Shown one piece after another: positions 8,877 through 16,165 of a stretch of 64,000 bases of DNA (its first letter is position 1; every line of letters starts with the position of its first letter). The DNA comes from an uncultured Lutibacter sp. (GTDB taxonomy: Bacteria; Bacteroidota; Bacteroidia; Flavobacteriales; Flavobacteriaceae): positions 186,001 to 250,000 of the forward strand of contig NZ_CANLZZ010000006.1 of the NCBI RefSeq assembly GCF_947495725.1. Reading direction: 5' to 3'. The notes under the pieces were generated by a model that saw nothing but the letters and a program-made list of their open reading frames with translations, did not search any database and was not told the origin of the DNA. The position numbers and the translations under genes were made by a program.

Positions 8877-10427
8877 ATGAAATTAATAATGAATATCAGA
8901 AATTTAATAATTGCAGTATTGGTAGTGGCTAGTCTTTTGGCTTGTACAGAGCAAAAGGCTGCACAGCAAAATAAGGAAGAACAAAAAGTAACTCATTTTG
9001 AACCAAATTTTGAGTCGTTGTCCAAGCACAAAGCAGCGCCAGAATGGTTTCAGGATGCAAAATTAGGAATGTATTTTCATTGGGGGCCTTATAGTGTTCC
9101 GGCCTATGGTAGTGCTTGGTATCCTGCTAATATGTATATAAAAGGAAGTTCGGTAAATAAGTTTCACGAAGAAAAATTTGGGCCAATTGATGAGTTTGGT
9201 TACGAAGATTTTATTCCAATGTTTACTGCTGAACATTTTGACCCTGAAAATTGGGCAGATTTATTTGAAATGACCGGGGCTAAATTTGCAGGCCCTGTTG
9301 CTCAACATCACGATGGTTTTGCAATGTGGGGAAGCAAAGTAAATCCGTGGAATGCAGTTGATATGGGACCAAAAAAGGATATTTTAGGAGAGTTGTTTAC
9401 CTCTTTGAAAAAACGTAACATTAAAACCTTAGCTACTTTTCATCATGCGCGTAATGGTCAAAGAAATGCTGATACACCAGAATATTGGGGGCGTAATGGT
9501 TTTAACAGTCATTATCCATATCAACCAGATTTGCCAACAGCAACAACAGATCCAAAACTTCGTAAATTATTTGGGAATTGGGAAAACATTGAAGACTTCA
9601 ACCAATATTGGCTAGATCAAGTTGAAGAGGTTGTAGATAACTATAAACCAGATATTTTATGGTATGATTCGTGGCTAAATATGATTCCTGAAAATAAAAT
9701 CAATGAAATGTTGGCTTATCATTTTAATAGTGGTATTGAAAACAACCAGGAAGTTGTAGTTTGTAGTAAACATCAAGATATTCCTTTAGAGATTGGAATT
9801 GATGATTTAGAGCAAGGTGGGCGCAGAGATATTTACCCTTTACCTTGGATGACGGATATTACTTTAAGTAATAGTCGTTGGATGTATGTGGAAGGTGAAA
9901 AATATAAAGATGCGGCATTGGTGGTAAGAAATATGATCGACGTGTGGAGCAAAAACGGGACTGTATTACTTAATATTTCACCTAGAGCCGATGGAGTTAT
10001 TAATAAAGAACAACGAGCTATTTTAAAGGATATTGGAGCTTGGATGGAAGTTCATGGCGAGGCGGTTTATGGCACACGACCGTTTAAAATTTTTGGATAT
10101 GGTAACGCTAATGCGTCAGATGCTTCTCACGATGGGCAATCGGCTAAAGTGAAATACACGGCTAGTGATGTTCGTTATACCGTTGCTAAAGATAAAAAGT
10201 CAATGTATGTATTCTTTTTAGGAGTTCCTAAAGCGGGGAAAACTATTAAAATGAGAGCTATTGGTGGATTTCACCGTAATTTACCACCTTCTCCTATAAA
10301 AAATATTAAATTATTGGGTGCAAATATTGATATAGAATGGAAATTAACTCCACAAACCTTATTACTTACAATGCCAAATGTAGATTATAATCCTATAGCT
10401 ACTGTTTTAAAGCTTGAATTAGAATAA
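8877..10427 (+). CDS. GH29 alpha-L-fucosidase / alpha-L-galactosidase lipoprotein
   Basis: A 516-residue lipoprotein (lipobox SLLAC, Cys23). GH29 motifs are HWG (68-70), QHHDGF (143-148), WYD with nucleophile Asp264, and KNGTVLLNISPRADG near residue 360. Its ATG abuts the stop of GH86, which suggests translational coupling; an alternative ATG lies four codons in (8889) and gives a more typical short lipoprotein signal. It is the last gene of the first operon, and a hairpin terminator follows at 10447. It is only moderately similar to the GH29 at 5347, so the two probably handle different linkages or sulfation states. Fucosidase versus L-galactosidase cannot be settled from sequence. Confidence 0.9.
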   Translation: MKLIMNIRNLIIAVLVVASLLACTEQKAAQQNKEEQKVTHFEPNFESLSKHKAAPEWFQDAKLGMYFHWGPYSVPAYGSAWYPANMYIKGSSVNKFHEEKFGPIDEFGYEDFIPMFTAEHFDPENWADLFEMTGAKFAGPVAQHHDGFAMWGSKVNPWNAVDMGPKKDILGELFTSLKKRNIKTLATFHHARNGQRNADTPEYWGRNGFNSHYPYQPDLPTATTDPKLRKLFGNWENIEDFNQYWLDQVEEVVDNYKPDILWYDSWLNMIPENKINEMLAYHFNSGIENNQEVVVCSKHQDIPLEIGIDDLEQGGRRDIYPLPWMTDITLSNSRWMYVEGEKYKDAALVVRNMIDVWSKNGTVLLNISPRADGVINKEQRAILKDIGAWMEVHGEAVYGTRPFKIFGYGNANASDASHDGQSAKVKYTASDVRYTVAKDKKSMYVFFLGVPKAGKTIKMRAIGGFHRNLPPSPIKNIKLLGANIDIEWKLTPQTLLLTMPNVDYNPIATVLKLELE

Positions 10428-10446
10428 ATATTCATAATGTATTATT

Positions 10447-10484
10447 AAAAAAGGGTTATAAAACACTGTTTAATAACCCTTTTT
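10447..10484 (+). terminator. Hairpin terminator of the first plus-strand operon
   Basis: The inverted repeat AGGGTTAT (10452-10459) / ATAACCCT (10473-10480) is flanked by an A-run before and a T-run after. It lies 20 bp past the GH29 stop. The flanking A and T tracts could let it work on both strands, but no minus-strand gene ends beside it on the right (the regulator stops at 10586). Confidence 0.8.
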
Positions 10485-10497
10485 ATATTATTGAAAT

Positions 10498-10524
10498 CGT
10501 CATTCTGAACTTGTTTCAGAATCT
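10498..10524. repeat. Small imperfect palindrome resembling a dispersed flavobacterial intergenic repeat
   Basis: The segment contains TTCTGAA (10503-10509) and TTCAGAA (10515-10521) as inverted arms around a 5-nt loop. From memory, near-identical CATTCTGAACTTGTTTCAGA elements are scattered through intergenic regions of many flavobacterial genomes. Only this copy was noticed here, so repeat status rests on that recollection. Confidence 0.4.
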
Positions 10525-10585
10525 AATTAGATTGGTACTTAATTATAATAAGAACCCGAGAAGTATAGTATTTGAAAATTTAATT

Positions 10586-12262
10586 TTACAAGTTTGTAAT
10601 ATAGTCTTCTAAACTATCGGAACGTTCAAGTCCAAGTTTTTTACGAATTCTAGACCTAGATATATTAACACTATGGGGTTCAATATTTAAAATTCGAGCC
10701 ATTTCTTTAGTGCTAAATTTTAATTTTATTAAAGCACAATGTTTTTGTTCTGTAATAGTTAAATTGGGGTGTTTTAATTTTAATCTGTTGTAAAATTCAG
10801 AATTAACTTCTGTAAATCTTAAATTAAATTCATCCCATAAGTCTTTAGCACCTTTTTTATATTTTGAATTTAAAGATTTGTATGAAGTTGGTGATTTTTC
10901 TTGTAGAATTTTTAATAATTCATCTATTGCACTGTCTTTATCAATTAGTTGTAAAGCGTAAGAGGTTAGTTCTTTGCTTTTTAATTTCATTGCTGCCTCA
11001 TTTTTTTCCTTTTCTAATTTAGATTCTAATTCTGTTTCAGCTTTGTCTAGTAGAGATTTTTTTAATTTTAAACGAATTCTAGAAACCCAAAAAAGCACAA
11101 TTCCAAGAATAAACACAAGCACAAGAATTATTTTTAACCTAAATTGGGTTTGCTCACCTTCTTTTATGGTAATGTTTTGTTCACTAAGTAAGTCGTCTTT
11201 TTTTCTAAGTGATTCTAAATAAGTGTTTTTTATTTCTAATAATTCACTATAAGAATTGTTTTTAGATCGCATAATGCTATCAGTAATTTTATTTTTTCTT
11301 ACAAGATAATTATATGCTTTTTTTGATTGGTTTTTGTTAAAGTAAGCTTTCGAAAGTTGAGCTAAAACCGTAGAAGTTTGATATTTTGAAATATTTAAAT
11401 CTTCCATCATCTTTAAACTCTTTTCATAATAATAAATAGAGCTGTCTAATTGATTTTCTTTACTTTTTAATTCACCTAAATATGAAAATATTCGAATATT
11501 TTGACTTACATTTTCATCTTCTGTTTTAGATTTTGAATTGTGTAAAAGTTTGTAAGCTTCATCTAATCGGTCTAATTTTAACATTAGATAACCTTTTTCA
11601 ATTTCAATATTAGCCATTAAATAGCTTTTATTGTTAATTATTTTTTCTGTAAAAATGCAAGAGTCGAGGTATTTAAGAGCTCTGTTGAAATTTCCAGTTT
11701 TACGCTGTTTACCGGCAAGATTTAAATAATTAAGATTTAATTGCTGTGCGTTTTCACTATTTTCAATAAGTATTTCTTTAGAATACTGTAATGCGCGTTC
11801 TAAATGATATAAAGATTCTTCATCTTTATTGAATATTTCATATAAAACGGATAGTTTTCTATGAACCGATGCTTTTGTAGAATTGTTATCGGTTTGTTTT
11901 ACCAAATACAGGGCTTCCCATAAATGGTCAAAAGAAAGACTGAATTTTCCTTTTGATTTTTGAATATCAGACATTTGTAAAAGGCATTGAACAGTCCTTT
12001 TAGAATTGTTTGTTTTTTTAAAAAAAATATAACCTTTTTTTAAGCCTTCATAGGCTTCATCAGGGAATTGTTTTGATGTTTTAGAAATATCAGATATATA
12101 GGCTGTATAATAGGATGTTGAATCTGTTTTTATTCGTTTATTCTTTTTTTGAGCGTTTCCAATTGGTGAAATTAGGATGAAAACAAAAAAAGAAAGAGTT
12201 AAATTCTTAGTTATCAAATCTATAGGGTTTTTGATTGTAAACTTTAGTGCATTATTATTCAT
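10586..12262 (-). CDS. Membrane-anchored TPR regulator with LuxR-type HTH
   Basis: A 558-residue regulator. An N-terminal hydrophobic segment (about 21-38, ending GNAQ) looks like a signal peptide. Residues 60-340 are helical repeats of TPR character. A transmembrane helix spans about 376-395, followed by basic residues and a coiled-coil (about 400-470). A LuxR-like helix-turn-helix lies at about 500-545 (LTITEQKHCALIKL then KEMARILNIEP). The repeats should be periplasmic and the HTH cytoplasmic. This architecture is common in Bacteroidota. The gene lies between two PUL operons and is divergent from the GH117/sulfatase operon, so local control is plausible. The ligand or partner is unknown. 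Confidence 0.85.
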   Translation of the reverse strand: MNNNALKFTIKNPIDLITKNLTLSFFVFILISPIGNAQKKNKRIKTDSTSYYTAYISDISKTSKQFPDEAYEGLKKGYIFFKKTNNSKRTVQCLLQMSDIQKSKGKFSLSFDHLWEALYLVKQTDNNSTKASVHRKLSVLYEIFNKDEESLYHLERALQYSKEILIENSENAQQLNLNYLNLAGKQRKTGNFNRALKYLDSCIFTEKIINNKSYLMANIEIEKGYLMLKLDRLDEAYKLLHNSKSKTEDENVSQNIRIFSYLGELKSKENQLDSSIYYYEKSLKMMEDLNISKYQTSTVLAQLSKAYFNKNQSKKAYNYLVRKNKITDSIMRSKNNSYSELLEIKNTYLESLRKKDDLLSEQNITIKEGEQTQFRLKIILVLVFILGIVLFWVSRIRLKLKKSLLDKAETELESKLEKEKNEAAMKLKSKELTSYALQLIDKDSAIDELLKILQEKSPTSYKSLNSKYKKGAKDLWDEFNLRFTEVNSEFYNRLKLKHPNLTITEQKHCALIKLKFSTKEMARILNIEPHSVNISRSRIRKKLGLERSDSLEDYITNL

Positions 12263-12572
12263 ATTAGTAACAATTGTAAAAGTACAAAAATATTATTCTT
12301 GTATAATGTTTATATATTTTGGTTTGCTTAATTTCAATTATTTAGAACTTTTTTAATTTATTAATATTAAGATTTTTTTTCGAGCAAATAATACATTTAG
12401 ACAAATCAATAGAAAAGTTCTTGCATAATAGAATAATTATATGCAACGTATGTATTTTTATTTTTGATATAGGATATTTAAAACTAAATTTGAAAGGCTT
12501 CTTTTTTTTAAAATAATGATAGAAGTTTTAATTAGTTATTAAAAAAAATCAATAAGAAAAAAATGAATAATT
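12263..12572. other. 310-bp divergent intergenic region between the TPR-LuxR gene and GH117
   Basis: Very AT-rich, with several T- and A-runs. It holds a well-matched Bacteroidota promoter for the plus-strand operon (12463-12492) and must also hold the regulator's own promoter on the minus strand, which I could not place. A five-codon leader reading frame (12563-12580, MNNYE and stop) overlaps the GH117 start; nothing shows that it is functional. No other structure was recognised. Confidence 0.6.
12463..12492 (+). promoter_or_regulatory. Bacteroidota-type promoter (TTTG / TAnnTTTG) for the GH117-sulfatase operon
   Basis: TTTG at 12463-12466 is followed after 18 bp by TAAATTTG at 12485-12492. 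This matches the -33 TTTG and -7 TAnnTTTG elements used by the primary sigma factor in this phylum. Transcription would start near 12499 and leave a leader of about 70 nt before the ATG at 12573. Confidence 0.65.
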
Positions 12573-13874
12573 ATGAGTAAAATCAAAAACATGTTTAAAA
12601 GTTTAATTTTATTTGGGCTATTAATTGCGTTGGTTGCATGTGGAACTGAAACTCAAAAAGAAACCTCAGAAGCCGAAATAAATGAAAAACCGATTAAAGT
12701 TTTTCCACAGAAATTACCTATGGAAAAACCAGATATGGAACTGAGTGCTGCATTAAATAGATTATATGATGCATATCCAGCACCAAAACCGCAGGAAAAC
12801 GAATTATTTTCTCAATTTAAATATACCGAATTAAAAGGTTTTGATTACAATAATCATGACGGAACAATATCAAGAAGAGATCCGTCAAAAGTAATTTTCG
12901 AAAATGGGAAGTATTATGTTTGGTATACTTATAGAAATACACCAACACCACCACGAGGAGCAAAGGAATGTACAGATGTTATTCCTTCATCAGATTGGGA
13001 TTTAGCTGAAATCTGGTATGCAACAAGTGAAGATGGTTTTACTTGGGAAGAACAAGGAGTTGCAATAAAAAGACCTGAAAAACCAATTGTTGGTTGGAGA
13101 GCAGTTACTACTACTGATATTTTAAAATGGAAAGGAAAATATTATTTATACTATCAAGGTTTTATGGAAGCAAGTGGAAAGCGTGGAGATGATTGCCCTG
13201 TTGCTGTGTCATATGCCGATTCTCCTGACGGACCTTGGACGCCTTATAATAAAATTGTAATTCCAAATGGAGGTGAAGGAGCTTGGGATCAATTTTCTAT
13301 TCACGATCCATATCCATTGGTTCATAACGGAAAAATTTATTTATACTATAAATCAGATTTTGGGCAAAAAGGAGATTGGATTCGTATGCAAGGTTTAGCA
13401 ACTGCTGATAATCCATTAGGACCTTTTACAAAACATCCTTTAAATCCTGTAATAAATTCAGGTCACGAAACTTCATTATTCCCATTTAAAAGCGGAATAG
13501 CAGCTTTAGTTTATAAGGACGGTAACGAGCATAATACAGTTCAATATGCAGAAGATGGAGTGAATTTTGAAATTGCGGCAATATCTGAATTAATGCCTTA
13601 TGCAGCAGCACCATTTGTTCCTGATGCTTTTACAGATACTAAAGATGGTAGAGGAATTACTTGGGGATTATCTCACTTTATTAATTTGGGAGGAAAAGGT
13701 CAATTTCATTCTATGTTAGCTCGTTTTGATTGTGACTTAAGTAGAGATGTAAATGACCATATTTTTAAAGAACCTAGAGTTATGTATGGTCCTGATTTTT
13801 ATTTCAAACAAAATTTAACGGCAAAGCAGAAAAAAAGAATTAATTCTGAAACCGAAACTTTGCGGAAAAATTAA
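12573..13874 (+). CDS. GH117 alpha-1,3-(3,6-anhydro)-L-galactosidase-like lipoprotein, second copy
   Basis: A 433-residue lipoprotein (LVAC, Cys23). It carries SxAxxR as SAALNR at 58-63, RRDPSKV with Asp103, the HDPYP motif, and SGHE near residue 300. It is a close paralogue of the GH117 at 1503 across the whole propeller but differs in loops: it lacks the basic KRPEFKPSK insertion and has GQKGDW instead. It is the first gene of the operon that includes the AP2Ec/oxidoreductase pair and three sulfatases, and it has its own promoter. Two GH117 genes in one locus suggest specialisation, for example on sulfated versus unsulfated neighbours, which is inference. Confidence 0.92.
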   Translation: MSKIKNMFKSLILFGLLIALVACGTETQKETSEAEINEKPIKVFPQKLPMEKPDMELSAALNRLYDAYPAPKPQENELFSQFKYTELKGFDYNNHDGTISRRDPSKVIFENGKYYVWYTYRNTPTPPRGAKECTDVIPSSDWDLAEIWYATSEDGFTWEEQGVAIKRPEKPIVGWRAVTTTDILKWKGKYYLYYQGFMEASGKRGDDCPVAVSYADSPDGPWTPYNKIVIPNGGEGAWDQFSIHDPYPLVHNGKIYLYYKSDFGQKGDWIRMQGLATADNPLGPFTKHPLNPVINSGHETSLFPFKSGIAALVYKDGNEHNTVQYAEDGVNFEIAAISELMPYAAAPFVPDAFTDTKDGRGITWGLSHFINLGGKGQFHSMLARFDCDLSRDVNDHIFKEPRVMYGPDFYFKQNLTAKQKKRINSETETLRKN

Positions 13875-13889
13875 TTTCAATCAATAATT

Positions 13890-14699
13890 ATGAAAACTTT
13901 TATATTTAGTTCAGTAATGTTTTTTATGGCTGCTGCAACAGTTTTGATTGGTCAAAATAAAATTGGTTGTCAGGCTTGGTCCTTTAATGCCTATACACTG
14001 GAAGAAACACTAGAAAAAATGGAAAGTCTTGATATAAAATATCTTGAGATGTATCCTAAACAAAGAATGAGTCCTTCAGATAGCAGTTTTACTACCTTTA
14101 AAATGCCTAAAGATCAAATTGTAAAACTAAAATCAATGCTGAAAAAGCACCACGTTAAGGTTATTAGTTATGGGGTAATTTCATTAAGAAAAAGATCAGA
14201 TTGGGTTCAGTTATTTGAGTTTGCAAAGGAAATGGGGATTAAAACCATTGTAACAGAGCCAGATCAAAATCAAATTCCTGTTATAGATGAACTTTGTCAG
14301 AAATATAAAATTTATGCAGCAATTCATAACCACGCAAAACCAAAAAGACATTGGTGGAACCCAGCAAATGTTAAAGATGGTATTCTTAATAGAAGTAAAT
14401 ATTTAGGAGTTTGTGCAGATGTTGGACATTGGAAACGATCAGATTTAGATATCATTTCATCTTTAAAATTGTTAGAAGGTAAAATTTTTGAACTACATGT
14501 TAAAGATGTGGATATACCAACATTAAATGCTAAATGGGTTCCAATGGGTGAAGGAATAATTCCTTGGAGTGATGTGTTTCAAGAATTAAAAAAACAAAAT
14601 TTTAAAGGAAATTATATCATTGAGCACGTTGCAAAGAAAGATGTGATAATGGATGATATGAGAGTAAATTTAGAATTAATTAAAGCGAATTTAAAATAG
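13890..14699 (+). CDS. Exported sugar phosphate isomerase/epimerase-fold protein (AP2Ec, xylose-isomerase-like TIM barrel)
   Basis: A 269-residue TIM-barrel protein of the AP-endonuclease-2/xylose-isomerase-like family. The N-terminus (about 1-21, ending VLIGQ) is a signal peptide, so it is probably periplasmic rather than an enzyme of cytosolic sugar phosphates. Candidate metal ligands typical of the fold are visible in TEPD (near 129-132), HNHAKPKRHWW (near 151), ADVGHW (near 176), ELHVKD (near 199) and IEHV (near 249). It lies 30 bp before a Tat-exported Gfo/Idh/MocA gene. In Bacteroides the same pairing is reported for C3-oxidation and beta-elimination of glycosides. A lyase or epimerase role on 3-keto sugars is inferred. 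Confidence 0.8.
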   Translation: MKTFIFSSVMFFMAAATVLIGQNKIGCQAWSFNAYTLEETLEKMESLDIKYLEMYPKQRMSPSDSSFTTFKMPKDQIVKLKSMLKKHHVKVISYGVISLRKRSDWVQLFEFAKEMGIKTIVTEPDQNQIPVIDELCQKYKIYAAIHNHAKPKRHWWNPANVKDGILNRSKYLGVCADVGHWKRSDLDIISSLKLLEGKIFELHVKDVDIPTLNAKWVPMGEGIIPWSDVFQELKKQNFKGNYIIEHVAKKDVIMDDMRVNLELIKANLK

Positions 14700-14729
14700 T
14701 TATTGCTAGAATTTAACACCAAATATATT

Positions 14730-16163
14730 ATGACTAATTTTTCAAGAAGAAAGTTTTTATATACCTCGGGAGCTGCAGCAGCAGGAGTAATGTTGGTTCC
14801 AAGTTTAATGAGTTTTTCACCAAATAGTACCGTTAATGTTGCCGTTATTGGAGTTGCAGGAAGAGGATTGAATAACTGGACTCAAATGTTGGGGATTAGA
14901 GGAGATGGTAGAAGAATTAAGGATGGTTTAGAGCCTGCTGGACCAAGAAAAGCACATCCACATGTTAGAATAGTTGCATTTTGTGATGTAGATGATAATA
15001 AAGCTGCACCAGCCTATAAAATACTACCTGATGTTCCTGTTTTCAAGGACTTTAGGGTGATGTTAGATAAAATGGATAAAGATATTGATGCAGTAATTGT
15101 ATCGACTCCAGATCATACTCATTTCGCTGCAACAATGGCCGCAATGGAAAGAGGAAAACATGTGTATGTTGAAAAACCTTTAGCTCATGATATTTGGCAA
15201 CTTCGTACTTTAAAAAAGGCAGCCGCATATTATGGAGTTGTAACACAATTAGGAAACCAAGGTCATGCTTCTGATGGAATAAGAAGTGTTAAAGAGTGGT
15301 ATGATTTGGGTTTAATTGGTGAAGTAAAAGAAATTCATGCGTGGTTTAATGGGCCTAAATTTGGAGATCATTTATGGTTTAATAAACCAAAAAATTATCC
15401 GCCAAGCGCTGAACCTATTCCAGGTACTTTAGAATGGGATTTATGGTTAGGACCTGCAAAAAAGAGAGATTTTAGCCATTATTATTTACCAAAATGGTGG
15501 AGGTCTTATTTAGATTTAGGTACGGGAATGCTTGGAGATTGGGGTTGTCACACTTTAGATGCGCCATTTTGGACATTAGATTTAGGTATGCCAACATCGG
15601 TAAAACCTACATTTAGTAAATTAAGTCCAGTTCCTGCTGATTTTGGACCAGATCAATCCATATTGAATTTTAAATTTCCTGAAAGAGGGAATAAACCAGC
15701 TGTGGATTTAATCTGGTATGAAGGTGGTAAAAAACCTGAAAACAGATCTGAATGGGGAATGAATAAAGTGCCAGGAAATGGTATGTTAATGGTTGGAGAG
15801 AAAGCAACGGTATTTACAGGGGGAAAACCTTATGCACCGAAAATTTTAATGCCGAAAGCAGATTGGGAAGCATTTAATAAAAAAGGCTGGGAAAAAAGTA
15901 TACCACGTATAAAAGATGAAAGTCCACATGCTGAATTTATTGATGCAATTAGAGGAAATGGATCAAAACCAGGGTCTAGTTTTGAATATGGTGCAGATTT
16001 AACTGAAGTTGCTTTATTGGGTGCATTGGCTCAAAGATCTAATAAAAAAATTGTGTATGATGCAGCGAATATGGAGGTTACAAATCATCCAGAATTAAAT
16101 AAATATGTTAAAGAAGAAGTACGTTCAGGTTGGTCGTATGGAGAAAATCTTTGGAAAAAATAA
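14730..16163 (+). CDS. Tat-exported Gfo/Idh/MocA family oxidoreductase
   Basis: A 477-residue protein. The start was set at the ATG 14730 because the resulting N-terminus is a clean twin-arginine signal (SRRKFLYTSGAA); the in-frame TTG at 14703 is unlikely. A Rossmann motif VIGVAGRG lies at 39-46, the hallmark EKP at 148-150, and the C-terminal alpha/beta substrate domain follows. Tat export implies folding with bound NAD(P) in the cytoplasm before transport, which is typical of this exported branch. Family members oxidise or reduce sugar hydroxyls. Adjacent genes are an exported AP2Ec protein (upstream) and sulfatases (downstream, 2 bp). The likely task is C3 oxidation of a glycan-derived sugar in the periplasm; the substrate is not known. 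Confidence 0.87.
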   Translation: MTNFSRRKFLYTSGAAAAGVMLVPSLMSFSPNSTVNVAVIGVAGRGLNNWTQMLGIRGDGRRIKDGLEPAGPRKAHPHVRIVAFCDVDDNKAAPAYKILPDVPVFKDFRVMLDKMDKDIDAVIVSTPDHTHFAATMAAMERGKHVYVEKPLAHDIWQLRTLKKAAAYYGVVTQLGNQGHASDGIRSVKEWYDLGLIGEVKEIHAWFNGPKFGDHLWFNKPKNYPPSAEPIPGTLEWDLWLGPAKKRDFSHYYLPKWWRSYLDLGTGMLGDWGCHTLDAPFWTLDLGMPTSVKPTFSKLSPVPADFGPDQSILNFKFPERGNKPAVDLIWYEGGKKPENRSEWGMNKVPGNGMLMVGEKATVFTGGKPYAPKILMPKADWEAFNKKGWEKSIPRIKDESPHAEFIDAIRGNGSKPGSSFEYGADLTEVALLGALAQRSNKKIVYDAANMEVTNHPELNKYVKEEVRSGWSYGENLWKK

Positions 16164-16165
16164 CT

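Noticed and set aside
12563..12580. Five-codon leader frame overlapping the GH117 start, as a possible attenuator
   Set aside because: No regulatory hairpin or codon pattern accompanies it. Such short frames are expected by chance in AT-rich leaders.
1503..13874. The two GH117 genes as a recent tandem duplication or assembly artefact
   Set aside because: They differ throughout at nucleotide and protein level, have different neighbours and different signal peptides, and are about 10 kb apart.
14703..14705. TTG as start of the Gfo/Idh/MocA gene
   Set aside because: It adds nine residues before a proper Tat signal; the ATG at 14730 fits better.
16130..16132. TTG as start of the first sulfatase of the second operon
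   Set aside because: It would overlap the upstream gene by 34 bp and hide the lipoprotein signal; the ATG at 16166 is preferred.
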